Origin: Chloroflexota bacterium
Lineage (GTDB): Bacteria > Chloroflexota > Limnocylindria > Limnocylindrales > CSP1-4
DNA: 21,676 bases
Assembly: GCA_016200675.1 (NCBI GenBank)
Contig: JACQEH010000234.1
Span: 1 to 21,676 of the forward strand
Direction: 5' to 3'
This document shows, in pieces, positions 14,473 to 20,977 of the stretch (position 1 is its first letter; every line of letters begins with the position of its first letter). A program made the position numbers and the translations under genes. A model generated the notes under the pieces. That model was given only the letters and a program-made list of their open reading frames with translations, had not been told where the DNA came from and did not search any database.

Positions 14473-14699
14473 TGTCTGTAGTGGGCGACGACGTCAAACA
14501 TCGTCATCCCCAGAAGAGGCCGTTGGTCCGATCCGTCGTGAATGAGGGCAGCTTCCTCGTCCGCACGCGTCCGGGCGTCGACCGCCAGGAGCCCACGCTC
14601 GACGTCGACAACGGCCTTCACCAGGTCGCCGAACCTTGACTCGGCCATCAGTGTGCGAACAATCGCCTCTCCAACGTTCCGCACGATCAACTGACTCAC
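14460..14699 (-). pseudogene. Remnant: FitA-like antitoxin start joined to a DUF5674-like fragment
   Basis: On the minus strand a GTG at 14699 follows AGAGGTGA and opens a frame reading MSQLIVRNVGEAIVRTL. This resembles the N-terminus of FitA/VapB-type ribbon-helix-helix antitoxins. Within a few residues it changes to GDLVKAVVDVERGLLAVDA, then ADEEAALIHDGSDQ, which resembles DUF5674 proteins (pattern VDV-RG-LA ... HAD-EA-L-DGS-Q). The rest of DUF5674 is missing, and the frame runs on antisense to the vapC pseudogene. I read this as two degraded genes fused by deletion. No complete product is supported. Confidence 0.4.
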
Positions 14700-14742
14700 A
14701 GCGTCACCTCTGATGGCACCGATCGCATCGGCTTCTCCTCCT

Positions 14743-16029
14743 TCAGGGCAGTCGGTCCTCGAAGGGTCGGGCGTTGTATAGGTCGATCCAGCGCTGGATC
14801 GCCGCTGGGTCGGTGAGATCCACGCCGTCGGCGAGCATCTGGTTGGTGATGCGTTTCGCCGGCCCGAACTGATCGGCATCCGTGATCGCGCGCCTGAACG
14901 CCGGCGCGAACTCATCGACCGCCTCCTCGGTCTCGACGATCCACCGTTCCGCGAGCCCGCGTCTCGAAAGGGCGAACCGGACCCAGCCGCGCAGGACGGT
15001 CGGCAGCTGAGCGATGGTGGCCAGGCTCAGGGCGGCCTTGCGGGGCAGGTAATCGAGGAGAAACTGTTCGACGACGATCGGACTCCAGCGGAAGGGATCC
15101 TCGCCGAGGTAGTCGCACAGGTAGTCGATGCAGTAGCTGACGATCAGGTCTGCCTCGTCCTGGCCGCGGCCGCTGCCGGACGCCAGGAACTCGGCGGTGA
15201 TCGCCGCCCGCGCTGCATCGTCGGGAGGCGGCGGCGGCTCCTGGGGCACTGATGCCGGCAGCTGCCGCATTCGAGCGAGCGCGAGCGCCCGGAACTGCCG
15301 GAACTCAGGCGTCCAGTCGTTGTCGAGGTAGGTGTCGCCGAGTTCGATCGCGTCGATGATGCGGCGGGCCATCGGCTCGGGCGCCGCATCGCTGGAGAGC
15401 ACGCCATCCTCGTGCGCGATGCCTTGCCGGGGATCCTCCATCGGGTAGCCGACGAACGCATCCTTGATGATCCCGCCGAGCGCTTTGTCGAACAGCGCAT
15501 TCACAACGTGAGGCTCGCGACCGGGGTAGCGGAAGGTCGCGAAGTACGCCTCGTGGTCCCCGAACACGTCCTGAAGCACCCACGCACTCTCGAATACGGC
15601 CGATCCGAGCTCCGAAGCCCACCTCGGAGCGGGAACGCCGGCGGTCTCCAGCCTTGCCGTGGCCGCGCGAGCCAGGAGGCGCACCGCCCGATCGCCGACC
15701 GCGGCGACGGCTTCGAGGATGGCGCGCCCGCCGATGTCGCCGCGCGCTTCGGCGGCCGCGATCGCCGCCGGCCACAGTCGGGTCTCCAGCTCGAGGCGGG
15801 CTTCGAGAGGGCCATCGACCTTGTAGAAGGTCCCCATCATGGAGCTCGCCCAGAACTCCGCCTCGAGCGGGTCGTCGATGTCCAGGAGTTCGTGCCCGCC
15901 GCGTGCGACGACCATTGCGAGGTCCTCGATCGACGGTGGCCGAGGTGATCGCGCTGATCCACGCGGCGCGCGTGTCCGCGTTGCCTTCGCAGCCTTGCGG
16001 CCGCCCCGAGCCCGGCTGTTGCGGGCCAT
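14743..16029 (-). CDS. Uncharacterised 428-aa protein downstream of a VapBC pair
   Basis: This large soluble protein has no recognised domain. The first 35 residues are a basic, low-complexity tail (RARGGRKAAKATRTRAPRGS). The rest is mainly alpha-helical, with motifs such as LEAEFWASSMMGTFYKVDG, FESAWVLQDVFGDHEAYFAT, NALFDKALGGIIKDAFVG and YCIDYLCDYLGEDPFRWSP. A Pro/Asp-rich linker (PQEPPPPPDD) divides it into two parts. There is no signal peptide or membrane helix. Codon pattern and uninterrupted length argue for a real gene. It starts 13 nt after the vapC stop on the same strand and may be the third gene of that operon. The ATG at 16029 has no strong ribosome binding site; a later ATG near residue 39 is possible. 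Function unknown. Confidence 0.8.
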   Translation of the reverse strand: MARNSRARGGRKAAKATRTRAPRGSARSPRPPSIEDLAMVVARGGHELLDIDDPLEAEFWASSMMGTFYKVDGPLEARLELETRLWPAAIAAAEARGDIGGRAILEAVAAVGDRAVRLLARAATARLETAGVPAPRWASELGSAVFESAWVLQDVFGDHEAYFATFRYPGREPHVVNALFDKALGGIIKDAFVGYPMEDPRQGIAHEDGVLSSDAAPEPMARRIIDAIELGDTYLDNDWTPEFRQFRALALARMRQLPASVPQEPPPPPDDAARAAITAEFLASGSGRGQDEADLIVSYCIDYLCDYLGEDPFRWSPIVVEQFLLDYLPRKAALSLATIAQLPTVLRGWVRFALSRRGLAERWIVETEEAVDEFAPAFRRAITDADQFGPAKRITNQMLADGVDLTDPAAIQRWIDLYNARPFEDRLP

Positions 16030-16042
16030 CAGGCGCCGACCG

Positions 16043-16438
16043 TCATTCGGGAGACAGGGTCAATCCGGGGGCCGCCAGGTCTGGATCGAGTGCGAGCGCA
16101 GCGGCGATGCCGTCACGGGCGATCACGGCCAGGCTGACCCGGTCGACGAACGACGTTGCGCTGGGCTGGGCGGTCCGGTACGCCTGCCGGGCTGCTTCGT
16201 GCAGCTCGGGATCCACGTGCAGGAGGGCGATCGGCGGGAGGACGTCGTCGAGCAGGGCGACCGTCCCCTCCACGCCAAAGCGCCGGCGCGCGACCGCCAG
16301 TGACTCCGCGACGGCGTCGCCATGGGTCAGCTCGTCATCACGATGCGCGGCGAAGGCCGCCACGACGTCTGGCTGTCGCGGATCGTCAGCGTCGAGCAGC
16401 GCCAGGAGGGCGCTGGTATCCACGAAGACCCGGCTCAC
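16043..16438 (-). CDS. vapC: VapC-family PIN-domain toxin
   Basis: This 131-aa PIN-domain ribonuclease begins MSRVFVDTSALLALLDADDP, with the first catalytic Asp at D7. The conserved Glu is E45 (DAVAESLAV) and a further acidic residue is D99 (FVDRVSLAVI). A fourth candidate acid lies in ALDPDL. These are the metal-binding acids of VapC toxins, which cleave tRNA or rRNA when released from antitoxin. The ATG overlaps the antitoxin stop (ATGA), the classic coupled arrangement. Unlike the copy at 14148, this toxin looks intact. Confidence 0.92.
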   Translation of the reverse strand: MSRVFVDTSALLALLDADDPRQPDVVAAFAAHRDDELTHGDAVAESLAVARRRFGVEGTVALLDDVLPPIALLHVDPELHEAARQAYRTAQPSATSFVDRVSLAVIARDGIAAALALDPDLAAPGLTLSPE

Positions 16439-16677
16439 CAGTCCCCTTCCCCCGCGATGTCGTCGTGATGGATGGAGACGTCCCCCGTGCCCGAGCGAAA
16501 GCGACCCGAGGCCGCGAGCAATCGTTCGAAGCGTGCGCGCCGGTTCTCCGGATCGACCGGGACGGTCCGATCCACGGCATCCCGAACGACCTCCGCGATT
16601 GGCACACCGCGGCGACTTGCCTCGGCGCGCAGTCGCCGCATCTGGTCGTCAGTCAAAGAGACCTGCGTTCTGATCAT
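16435..16677 (-). CDS. vapB: Ribbon-helix-helix antitoxin of VapBC
   Basis: This 80-aa protein begins MIRTQVSLTDDQMRRLRAEA, a CopG/Arc-type ribbon-helix-helix domain: a short beta strand that inserts into the DNA major groove, followed by two helices (ASRRGVPIAEVVRDAVDRTV). The C-terminal region (about 45-80), with HHDDIAGEGDW, is expected to cover the toxin active site. It overlaps vapC by 4 nt. Two near-identical 10-bp sites lie directly upstream and fit autorepression by paired dimers. Confidence 0.9.
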   Translation of the reverse strand: MIRTQVSLTDDQMRRLRAEASRRGVPIAEVVRDAVDRTVPVDPENRRARFERLLAASGRFRSGTGDVSIHHDDIAGEGDW

Positions 16678-16683
16678 GGCTAC

Positions 16684-16713
16684 GTGATATCACGAAAGAG
16701 GTGGTGATACCAC
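16684..16713. promoter_or_regulatory. Twin operator sites upstream of vapBC
   Basis: GTGATATCAC (16684-16693) is a perfect palindrome. GTGATACCAC (16704-16713) differs by one base. The two start exactly 20 bp apart, about two helical turns, so two ribbon-helix-helix dimers could bind on the same DNA face. The nearer site lies 6 bp from the vapB start codon and would block transcription or translation start. Confidence 0.7.
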
Positions 16714-16818
16714 GTTGAACGGTCACAGGTGCGTCGTCTGCGCCGTCGGTGATCCGTCGACAGGTGTCCCCAACCCCGTAGGATCGAGAGCGACGACGTG
16801 GTCCGGCAGCGCAGGAGA

Positions 16819-17724
16819 TCAGGTCCGCCCGGCGAGCCAGGCGAGGTCGCGCTCGACCTGGGCGTCGTTGCCCATGTGGCCCGTTCCGTCGTCGACCCAG
16901 GCCACGGCGTCCGGGACATGCGCGGCGAGCCAGTCGCCGTGGGCGCTCGGCACGAGCTGGTCCTGGCGGCCGTAGGAGATGACGATCGGCACCCGGCAGG
17001 AGGCGACATCGAAGCCCCATGGCTTTGCGAACGCCAGGTCGTCGTCGACCCAGCCGTCGATGCCCGGAGCGATGCCGGTCAATAGGTGCGCTGCCGATGC
17101 CGCCTGGTGCCTGGCCATCTCGATCCGATCGGCCTCCGGCATCTCGTAGGCGTCGCCGAGGAAGTCGCTCCGGCCGCTCATCAGGCGCTCGATCATCGTG
17201 CGTCGTTCGGGTTCGACGACCGCCCGCAGAGCGGCCTCGCCCTCGAGCGCGGCACCGAATTCGCGGACGTTGCCGTCGTTCATGCCGGCGGTGAAGTCCA
17301 ACCCCTCGGCGTCGACCGGCGCGACCGACACCGAGACGAGCGCACGCGCCACCCGATCGGGCAACATGGCCGCGCAAGCCAGGACATGCGGTCCCCCACC
17401 CGATCCGCCGGAGATCGCGAACCGGCGCATGCCGAACGCATCGGCGATCGTGACGACATCGGGCACGACGTCGGCCACACTGCGCCCTGGAAGGCGGGTC
17501 GATTCGCCATAGCCGGGACGGTCGAAGGTGAAGCGCCGCAACCCGAACCGCGTCCAGATCTCCGGCTCCGGGGTCCAGTAGCCGATGCGGCTGCCCGGCG
17601 TGCCGTGGAAGCCGATCACCGGGCGCCCCTTCGGATCGCCCCACTCGGCCACCGCGATGGTCCGGCCATCCGGCGTCGCCAGTCGATGCTCCTGGTGCTT
17701 GGGCACCCCGAAGCGGCTGTTCAT
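16819..17724 (-). CDS. Alpha/beta-hydrolase fold protein
   Basis: This 301-aa hydrolase starts at the ATG at 17724; the frame remains open upstream, but that part shows no homology. It has the oxyanion motif GFHGTPGSR (HG near residue 40) and the family strand FTFDRPGYGES. The nucleophile elbow is SGGSGGGP with Ser at about 108. The Asp is at about 255 (YGRQDQLVP) and the His at about 283 (GTGHMGN), a complete triad. The HGTPGSR form is common in the proline-iminopeptidase/epoxide-hydrolase-like group. The substrate is unknown. It is divergent from a small membrane protein, with 75 bp between them. No signal peptide is seen, so it should be cytoplasmic. Confidence 0.88.
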   Translation of the reverse strand: MNSRFGVPKHQEHRLATPDGRTIAVAEWGDPKGRPVIGFHGTPGSRIGYWTPEPEIWTRFGLRRFTFDRPGYGESTRLPGRSVADVVPDVVTIADAFGMRRFAISGGSGGGPHVLACAAMLPDRVARALVSVSVAPVDAEGLDFTAGMNDGNVREFGAALEGEAALRAVVEPERRTMIERLMSGRSDFLGDAYEMPEADRIEMARHQAASAAHLLTGIAPGIDGWVDDDLAFAKPWGFDVASCRVPIVISYGRQDQLVPSAHGDWLAAHVPDAVAWVDDGTGHMGNDAQVERDLAWLAGRT

Positions 17725-17799
17725 TGTGGTCGTATCGATCGTCGCGATCGCGATACGCTGACACGACCCGGTCGAGTGGATCTCAGGGGATTGACCAGC

Positions 17800-18327
17800 G
17801 TGGGACGCAAGTCGGGCCTGATCACGATCGCCGGTCACGCCGCCATGGTCAGCGGCGTGCTTGGCGTCGCGATGGTCGCGACGTTGTTCGTGATGTATGG
17901 GCTGTTTGCCATGGGTCCGGGAGCCCGAGACGCGGCGCTCGAGGTGGGTTGGGTGAACGATGTCCTCGCCATCGTCGTGTACGGCATGGCGCTGCCGGTC
18001 GTTCCAGCGCTCCACGTCCTCGTCCGGGAGGCCGGACGGACGCGGAGCGTGGTGCTCGCCCTCGTGGGTGGGGGCGCGCTCGTCGCGACGATCGTCCTGC
18101 AGTGGTTGCTCGCGTCCGGGCGGATGACCTTCGAGGCCCAGATCCTCCCCGTATCGATCGCGCTCCTCGGCGTCGGCGTCTGGATGGTTGGCACTGGCGC
18201 TCTCGCCCGGGCGACCGGCTTCCTGCCGAACGGCGTCCGGGACGGCCTCCTCGGGATGTTCTACGTCGGCTATCCCGTCTGGGCGATCGACGTCGGCCGC
18301 CGGCTCGTGGAGCGGCGTCGAACCTAG
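17800..18327 (+). CDS. Small integral membrane protein (175 aa), unknown
   Basis: The protein has about five hydrophobic segments: IAGHAAMVSGVLGVAMVATL with FVMYGLFA, DVLAIVVYGMALPVVPALHV, VVLALVGGGALVATIVLQWL, LPVSIALLGVGVWMVGTGAL and GLLGMFYVGYPVWAI. I do not recognise a family. The GTG at 17800 has AGGGGA 9 nt upstream; TTG 17791 and GTG 17776 are alternatives. A TACGCT box at 17754-17759 could be its promoter in the short divergent gap. The DUF2652 gene follows after 79 bp but has its own promoter box. Confidence 0.75.
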   Translation: MGRKSGLITIAGHAAMVSGVLGVAMVATLFVMYGLFAMGPGARDAALEVGWVNDVLAIVVYGMALPVVPALHVLVREAGRTRSVVLALVGGGALVATIVLQWLLASGRMTFEAQILPVSIALLGVGVWMVGTGALARATGFLPNGVRDGLLGMFYVGYPVWAIDVGRRLVERRRT

Positions 18328-18393
18328 ATGCGTGGCCGCACGGACGCTCCCAGGCCGTCATCGGGCCGGCCGCGCGGGCCAGATCAGGATGCA

Positions 18394-18399
18394 TATCAT
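18394..18399 (+). promoter_or_regulatory. TANNNT box, probable leaderless promoter of the DUF2652 gene
   Basis: TATCAT ends 7 nt before the ATG at 18407, and no Shine-Dalgarno sequence is present. The frame is open upstream for 73 codons, but this box and the start of homology both favour 18407. Confidence 0.55.
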
Positions 18400-18406
18400 T
18401 CCCCGA

Positions 18407-19090
18407 ATGAACGGCGAGGCCATTTCCGAGTCAACGATCACGGCTGACGCTCCGGCCGGCGAGCGGTATCTCCTGCTCGCGGACATCTCCGGATACACGA
18501 GCTTCCTGTCCGGCGTGGAGCTGGAGCATGGGCTCGACTTCAGCGGCGGGATCCCCGCGGCCTACGGGATCCTGGCGGCGCTGCTGGACACGGTCATCGA
18601 GGGCATCGCGCCGGCGTTCGCCCTGGTCAAGCTCGAGGGCGACGCGGTGTTCGCTGCAGCACCGGCCGGAAGCCTCGATGGCCAGGGTGATCGGGTGGTC
18701 GAGATGATCGGATCGACCTACCGCGCGTTCGTCGAAGCTCGGACCCGCGCGATCCCCTCCAGCGACCACATCTGCACCGCCTGCCCAGCGGTGGCGTACC
18801 TGGACCTAAAGGCGATCCTGCATCGGGGCCCGGCGGTCCGCCAGGCCGTCGGGGCCGGTAGCGACCTGCTCGGCCCGTCGGTCACGGTCGCGCACCGCTT
18901 GCTGAAGAACACCGTGCGAGACCGGATCGGCCACCGCCCCTACCTGTTCATGACGGACGCGGCGGCGGCAGGGCTCGGTCTCTCGGGGGTCGGCCTCGGG
19001 CACGCCGAGGAGTACCCGGACGCCGGGCGGGTCGAGGGTCGCATCATCGAGCTCGATGTCATCCCGTCGGCTGGGACGGCACCCACGTGA
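18407..19090 (+). CDS. DUF2652 protein, class III cyclase-like fold
   Basis: This 227-aa protein has RYLLLADISGYTSFLSGVEL near the N-terminus and FALVKLEGDAVFAA about 55 residues later. These correspond to the first metal-binding Asp region and the second Asp strand of class III nucleotidyl cyclases, and they define DUF2652. A central segment has a CTACPAV cysteine pair that could bind a metal or form a disulfide. The part GSDLLGPSVTVAHRLLKNTV matches the cyclase helix that often carries transition-state residues (usual N-AARL). Whether it makes a cyclic nucleotide is unknown. The start follows the TATCAT box. It precedes a third VapBC pair on the same strand. Confidence 0.85.
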   Translation: MNGEAISESTITADAPAGERYLLLADISGYTSFLSGVELEHGLDFSGGIPAAYGILAALLDTVIEGIAPAFALVKLEGDAVFAAAPAGSLDGQGDRVVEMIGSTYRAFVEARTRAIPSSDHICTACPAVAYLDLKAILHRGPAVRQAVGAGSDLLGPSVTVAHRLLKNTVRDRIGHRPYLFMTDAAAAGLGLSGVGLGHAEEYPDAGRVEGRIIELDVIPSAGTAPT

Positions 19091-19116
19091 GGCGCTGATC
19101 CGCGCTCCTTCGGGAC

Positions 19117-19144
19117 GCCACCCATGTATGGTATGGTGGGTGGC
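19117..19144 (+). promoter_or_regulatory. Promoter/operator of the third VapBC pair
   Basis: GCCACCC (19117-19123) and GGGTGGC (19138-19144) form a perfect 7-bp inverted repeat. The spacer holds two overlapping TATGGT hexamers (19127-19132 and 19132-19137). The second ends 7 nt before the antitoxin ATG, so it fits a leaderless -10 box lying inside an operator. This is a likely site of autorepression by the encoded ribbon-helix-helix antitoxin. Confidence 0.6.
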
Positions 19145-19471
19145 ATGGAGAAGACCACCGTCTATCTCACCACCGAGCAGAAGGCGGCGCTCGCGGCCAC
19201 GGCTCGAGCGCAGGGCCGGAGCGAGGCTCGCCTCATCCGGGACGGGATCGAGGAGGTCCTGGCCGGACACGTGGCACGTGAGGCGCCGGCCTCCGTCGCT
19301 GACCAACCCGGGCACGAGGTCAGCCGCCGCGATGAGCTCGGCGTTCGCCCACGCTGGGTGAGCCGCGAGGCCTTCGTCGGCCAGTTCGTCGACGCCCAGG
19401 CGGATGCCGCGCTGAACGCCGAACTGCGCGACCTCGCTCCGGACATGACGGACGAGCTGCCCGATCGATGA
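19145..19471 (+). CDS. vapB: Ribbon-helix-helix antitoxin of the third VapBC pair
   Basis: This 108-aa protein begins MEKTTVYLTTEQKAALAATA, followed by RAQGRSEARLIRDGIEEVL, a CopG-type ribbon-helix-helix domain. The C-terminal part (about 55-108) is acidic and ends in DLAPDMTDELPDR, the toxin-binding tail. The start is the ATG at 19145; upstream in-frame codons (19124) lie within the operator/promoter and are unlikely to be used. It overlaps the toxin gene by 4 nt (ATGA). Confidence 0.88.
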   Translation: MEKTTVYLTTEQKAALAATARAQGRSEARLIRDGIEEVLAGHVAREAPASVADQPGHEVSRRDELGVRPRWVSREAFVGQFVDAQADAALNAELRDLAPDMTDELPDR

Positions 19472-19854
19472 CCGGTGGCATCGCGGACACGAGCCTGTTC
19501 ATCGCGCACGAGACCGGCCGGCGGATGCGAACCGAGGTGCTGCCGGATCGTCTGGCCGTTTCGGTCGTCACCATTGGCGAACTGTGGGCAGGCGTGCTTT
19601 CGGCGCCCCACGTAGCAGCCAGAGATCGCCGTCTCGGGACGCTGACAGCCGCCCTCGCGCTTGACCCCATCCCCGTCGATGAGAGGGTTGCCGCCGCATG
19701 GGCGCGCCTGCGGGTCGAGCTTCGAGATCGCGGGCTCCGGATGCCCGTCAACGACTCCTGGATCGCCGCGACGGCCATTGCTCTCGGCGTCGCGGTGGTG
19801 ACCCAGGACGATGACTACGTCGAGCTCCCCGGCCTCACCGTCATCCGGGCCTGA
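19468..19854 (+). CDS. vapC: VapC-family PIN-domain toxin, third pair
   Basis: This 128-aa PIN-domain RNase has the first Asp at D7 (IADTSLFIAHE), Glu E38 (TIGELWAGV), Asp D96 (VNDSWIAATA) and a final acidic cluster near 114-116 (TQDDDY). All four catalytic acids are present, so the toxin looks functional. The ELWAG and NDSWIAATA forms are typical of the VapC group that targets tRNA. The ATG overlaps the antitoxin stop. Confidence 0.92.
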   Translation: MTGGIADTSLFIAHETGRRMRTEVLPDRLAVSVVTIGELWAGVLSAPHVAARDRRLGTLTAALALDPIPVDERVAAAWARLRVELRDRGLRMPVNDSWIAATAIALGVAVVTQDDDYVELPGLTVIRA

Positions 19855-19868
19855 TCGCTGATCGACCG

Positions 19869-19896
19869 CTGGCGCCGCCGGCGGCGCGGCCGCCAG
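19869..19896. terminator. GC hairpin between convergent genes
   Basis: The 52-bp gap between the convergent vapC and DUF6855 genes holds GCGCCGCCGGCGGCGC (19872-19887), a perfect 16-bp palindrome. It lies inside outer arms CTGGCG/CGCCAG (19869-19874 and 19891-19896). No U-tract follows in either direction, so intrinsic termination is uncertain. The position suggests a bidirectional stop. Confidence 0.4.
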
Positions 19897-19906
19897 CTCA
19901 TCCCCA

Positions 19907-20326
19907 TCACCTGGCTCGCATGCGATTGTTGCGGGGGTTGTGCTCAACCTCCGCCAGACCCAGCGCCTCGAGGACCGGCGGGACGTAGTTCGCGAACCGG
20001 CCGCGGAGGCCCTTCTTGAAGCCGTACCAGCCCCCGACGGGGTTGCTCTCTGATCGGCCCCAGGCCTCAACGGTGTCGGGCTTGGCCTCCTTCTGCTCGT
20101 CGGCGACTCCGAGCGCCATCCAGTCGCCGGCCTGCTTGAGCATGGCGTGGAGGTCGTCGATGCAGCGGAGGTGATAGCGGAGCTCCGTCGCCCCGACCTG
20201 GACGACCAGGGCCGGCGGGTTGGCGTTGGGGTCCCGGTAGGCCTCGAACTCGGACGAGCCCGGCGGGGTCGTCAGGACCCACGGGTCGTTGGGTGTTCCG
20301 GAGCCTTCGACGGCCTGGACTGACAT
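19907..20326 (-). CDS. DUF6855-like protein (139 aa)
   Basis: The protein matches a small conserved family by its ordered motifs GTPNDPWVLTTPPGSSEFEA, PALVVQVGATELRYHLRCID, DLHAMLKQAGDWMALG, EAWGRSESNPVGGWYGFKKG and the C-terminal LAEVEHNPRNNRMRA. No enzymatic residues are obvious and the function is unknown. The ATG at 20326 is chosen because GGGGAGGGG stands just upstream and homology begins soon after; an upstream ATG at 20389 would add 21 unrelated residues and lie inside the shared operator. It is divergent from the YafY-like regulator, a pairing that suggests the regulator controls it. Confidence 0.82.
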   Translation of the reverse strand: MSVQAVEGSGTPNDPWVLTTPPGSSEFEAYRDPNANPPALVVQVGATELRYHLRCIDDLHAMLKQAGDWMALGVADEQKEAKPDTVEAWGRSESNPVGGWYGFKKGLRGRFANYVPPVLEALGLAEVEHNPRNNRMRAR

Positions 20327-20382
20327 GGTCCCCTCCCCTTTCGGTGCGCGGTGCTGATGTCGAGGACGGTACGCATCGAAGA

Positions 20383-20399
20383 CTGACATCTCTTGTCAG
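20383..20399. promoter_or_regulatory. Inverted-repeat operator between DUF6855 and the YafY-like regulator
   Basis: CTGACA (20383-20388) and TGTCAG (20394-20399) form a perfect inverted repeat with a 5-bp spacer, making CTGACATCTCTTGTCAG. It lies in the divergent gap, 30 bp before the regulator start and 57 bp before the DUF6855 start. Its dyad symmetry suits a dimeric winged-helix regulator, most simply the adjacent gene product. Confidence 0.65.
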
Positions 20400-20428
20400 G
20401 CATTCGCCGGGGCGCCAAACTCGGGTCG

Positions 20429-20962
20429 ATGCGTGCCGGGCGGCTCCTGAACCTCGTCCTGATCCTCCAGCAGCGCGGCCGTGCCACGGCGGCCGAGCTC
20501 GCGGACCGCCTGGAGGTCACGGAGCGGACCGTCATGCGCGACATCGAGGCGCTGTCGGGCGCCGGGGTGCCGGTCTACGCCATCCGGGGGCCCGGCGGCG
20601 GGTTCCAGCTCCTCGAGGGCTACCAGCCCGCGCCGATCAGCCCGGCGGACTGGCAGCCGCGGGAGCGGCGGCCCGGCCGTGCGCGGCGCGCCACGGTGCG
20701 GATCTCCGTCGAGGGCCGGCGCCTCGCGGCCCTCCTCAGCCGGCTCCAGCCGCTGCGCGTCAAGCGCGACGTCCCAGCCGACGAGGACGGCTGGCTGCAG
20801 GCCACCTTCCGGCTCGAATCCCTCGAGGGTGTCGCCATCGACGTGCTCGCGCTCGGTGCGGACATCGAGGTCCTGGAGCCGCCAGAGCTGCGCGAGCTTG
20901 TCGCCGACCGCGCGCGCCGCACGGCTCGCCTCTATCGAGATGGCGCGGCCCCTCGGAGCTAG
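20429..20962 (+). CDS. Short YafY-like HTH transcriptional regulator
   Basis: This 177-aa protein begins MRAGRLLNLVLILQQRGRAT, continuing AAELADRLEVTERTVMRDIE and ALSGAGVPVYAIRGPGGGFQ, the HTH_11/DeoR-type winged helix of YafY regulators. The second half (about 75-177) has RRATVRISVEGRRLAALLSR, DEDGWLQATFRLES and EVLEPPELRELVADRARRTA, resembling the C-terminal WCX part. The central WYL ligand-binding segment of longer YafY proteins is reduced or missing. The ATG at 20429 is preferred to upstream TTG 20393, which lies in the operator. Likely an autoregulated repressor or activator of the divergent DUF6855 gene. Confidence 0.85.
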   Translation: MRAGRLLNLVLILQQRGRATAAELADRLEVTERTVMRDIEALSGAGVPVYAIRGPGGGFQLLEGYQPAPISPADWQPRERRPGRARRATVRISVEGRRLAALLSRLQPLRVKRDVPADEDGWLQATFRLESLEGVAIDVLALGADIEVLEPPELRELVADRARRTARLYRDGAAPRS

Positions 20963-20977
20963 GGACTGGGCCGAACG

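Noticed and set aside
14473..14640. Plus-strand ORF starting ATGTCTGTAGTG after the AT-rich inverted repeat
   Set aside because: Its translation has no resemblance to known antitoxins and is antisense to the DUF5674-like segment, which has the better protein-level signal.
17086..17799. Long upstream extension of the small membrane protein
   Set aside because: It is antisense to the alpha/beta-hydrolase and lacks homology; a GTG with AGGGGA at 17800 is a better start.
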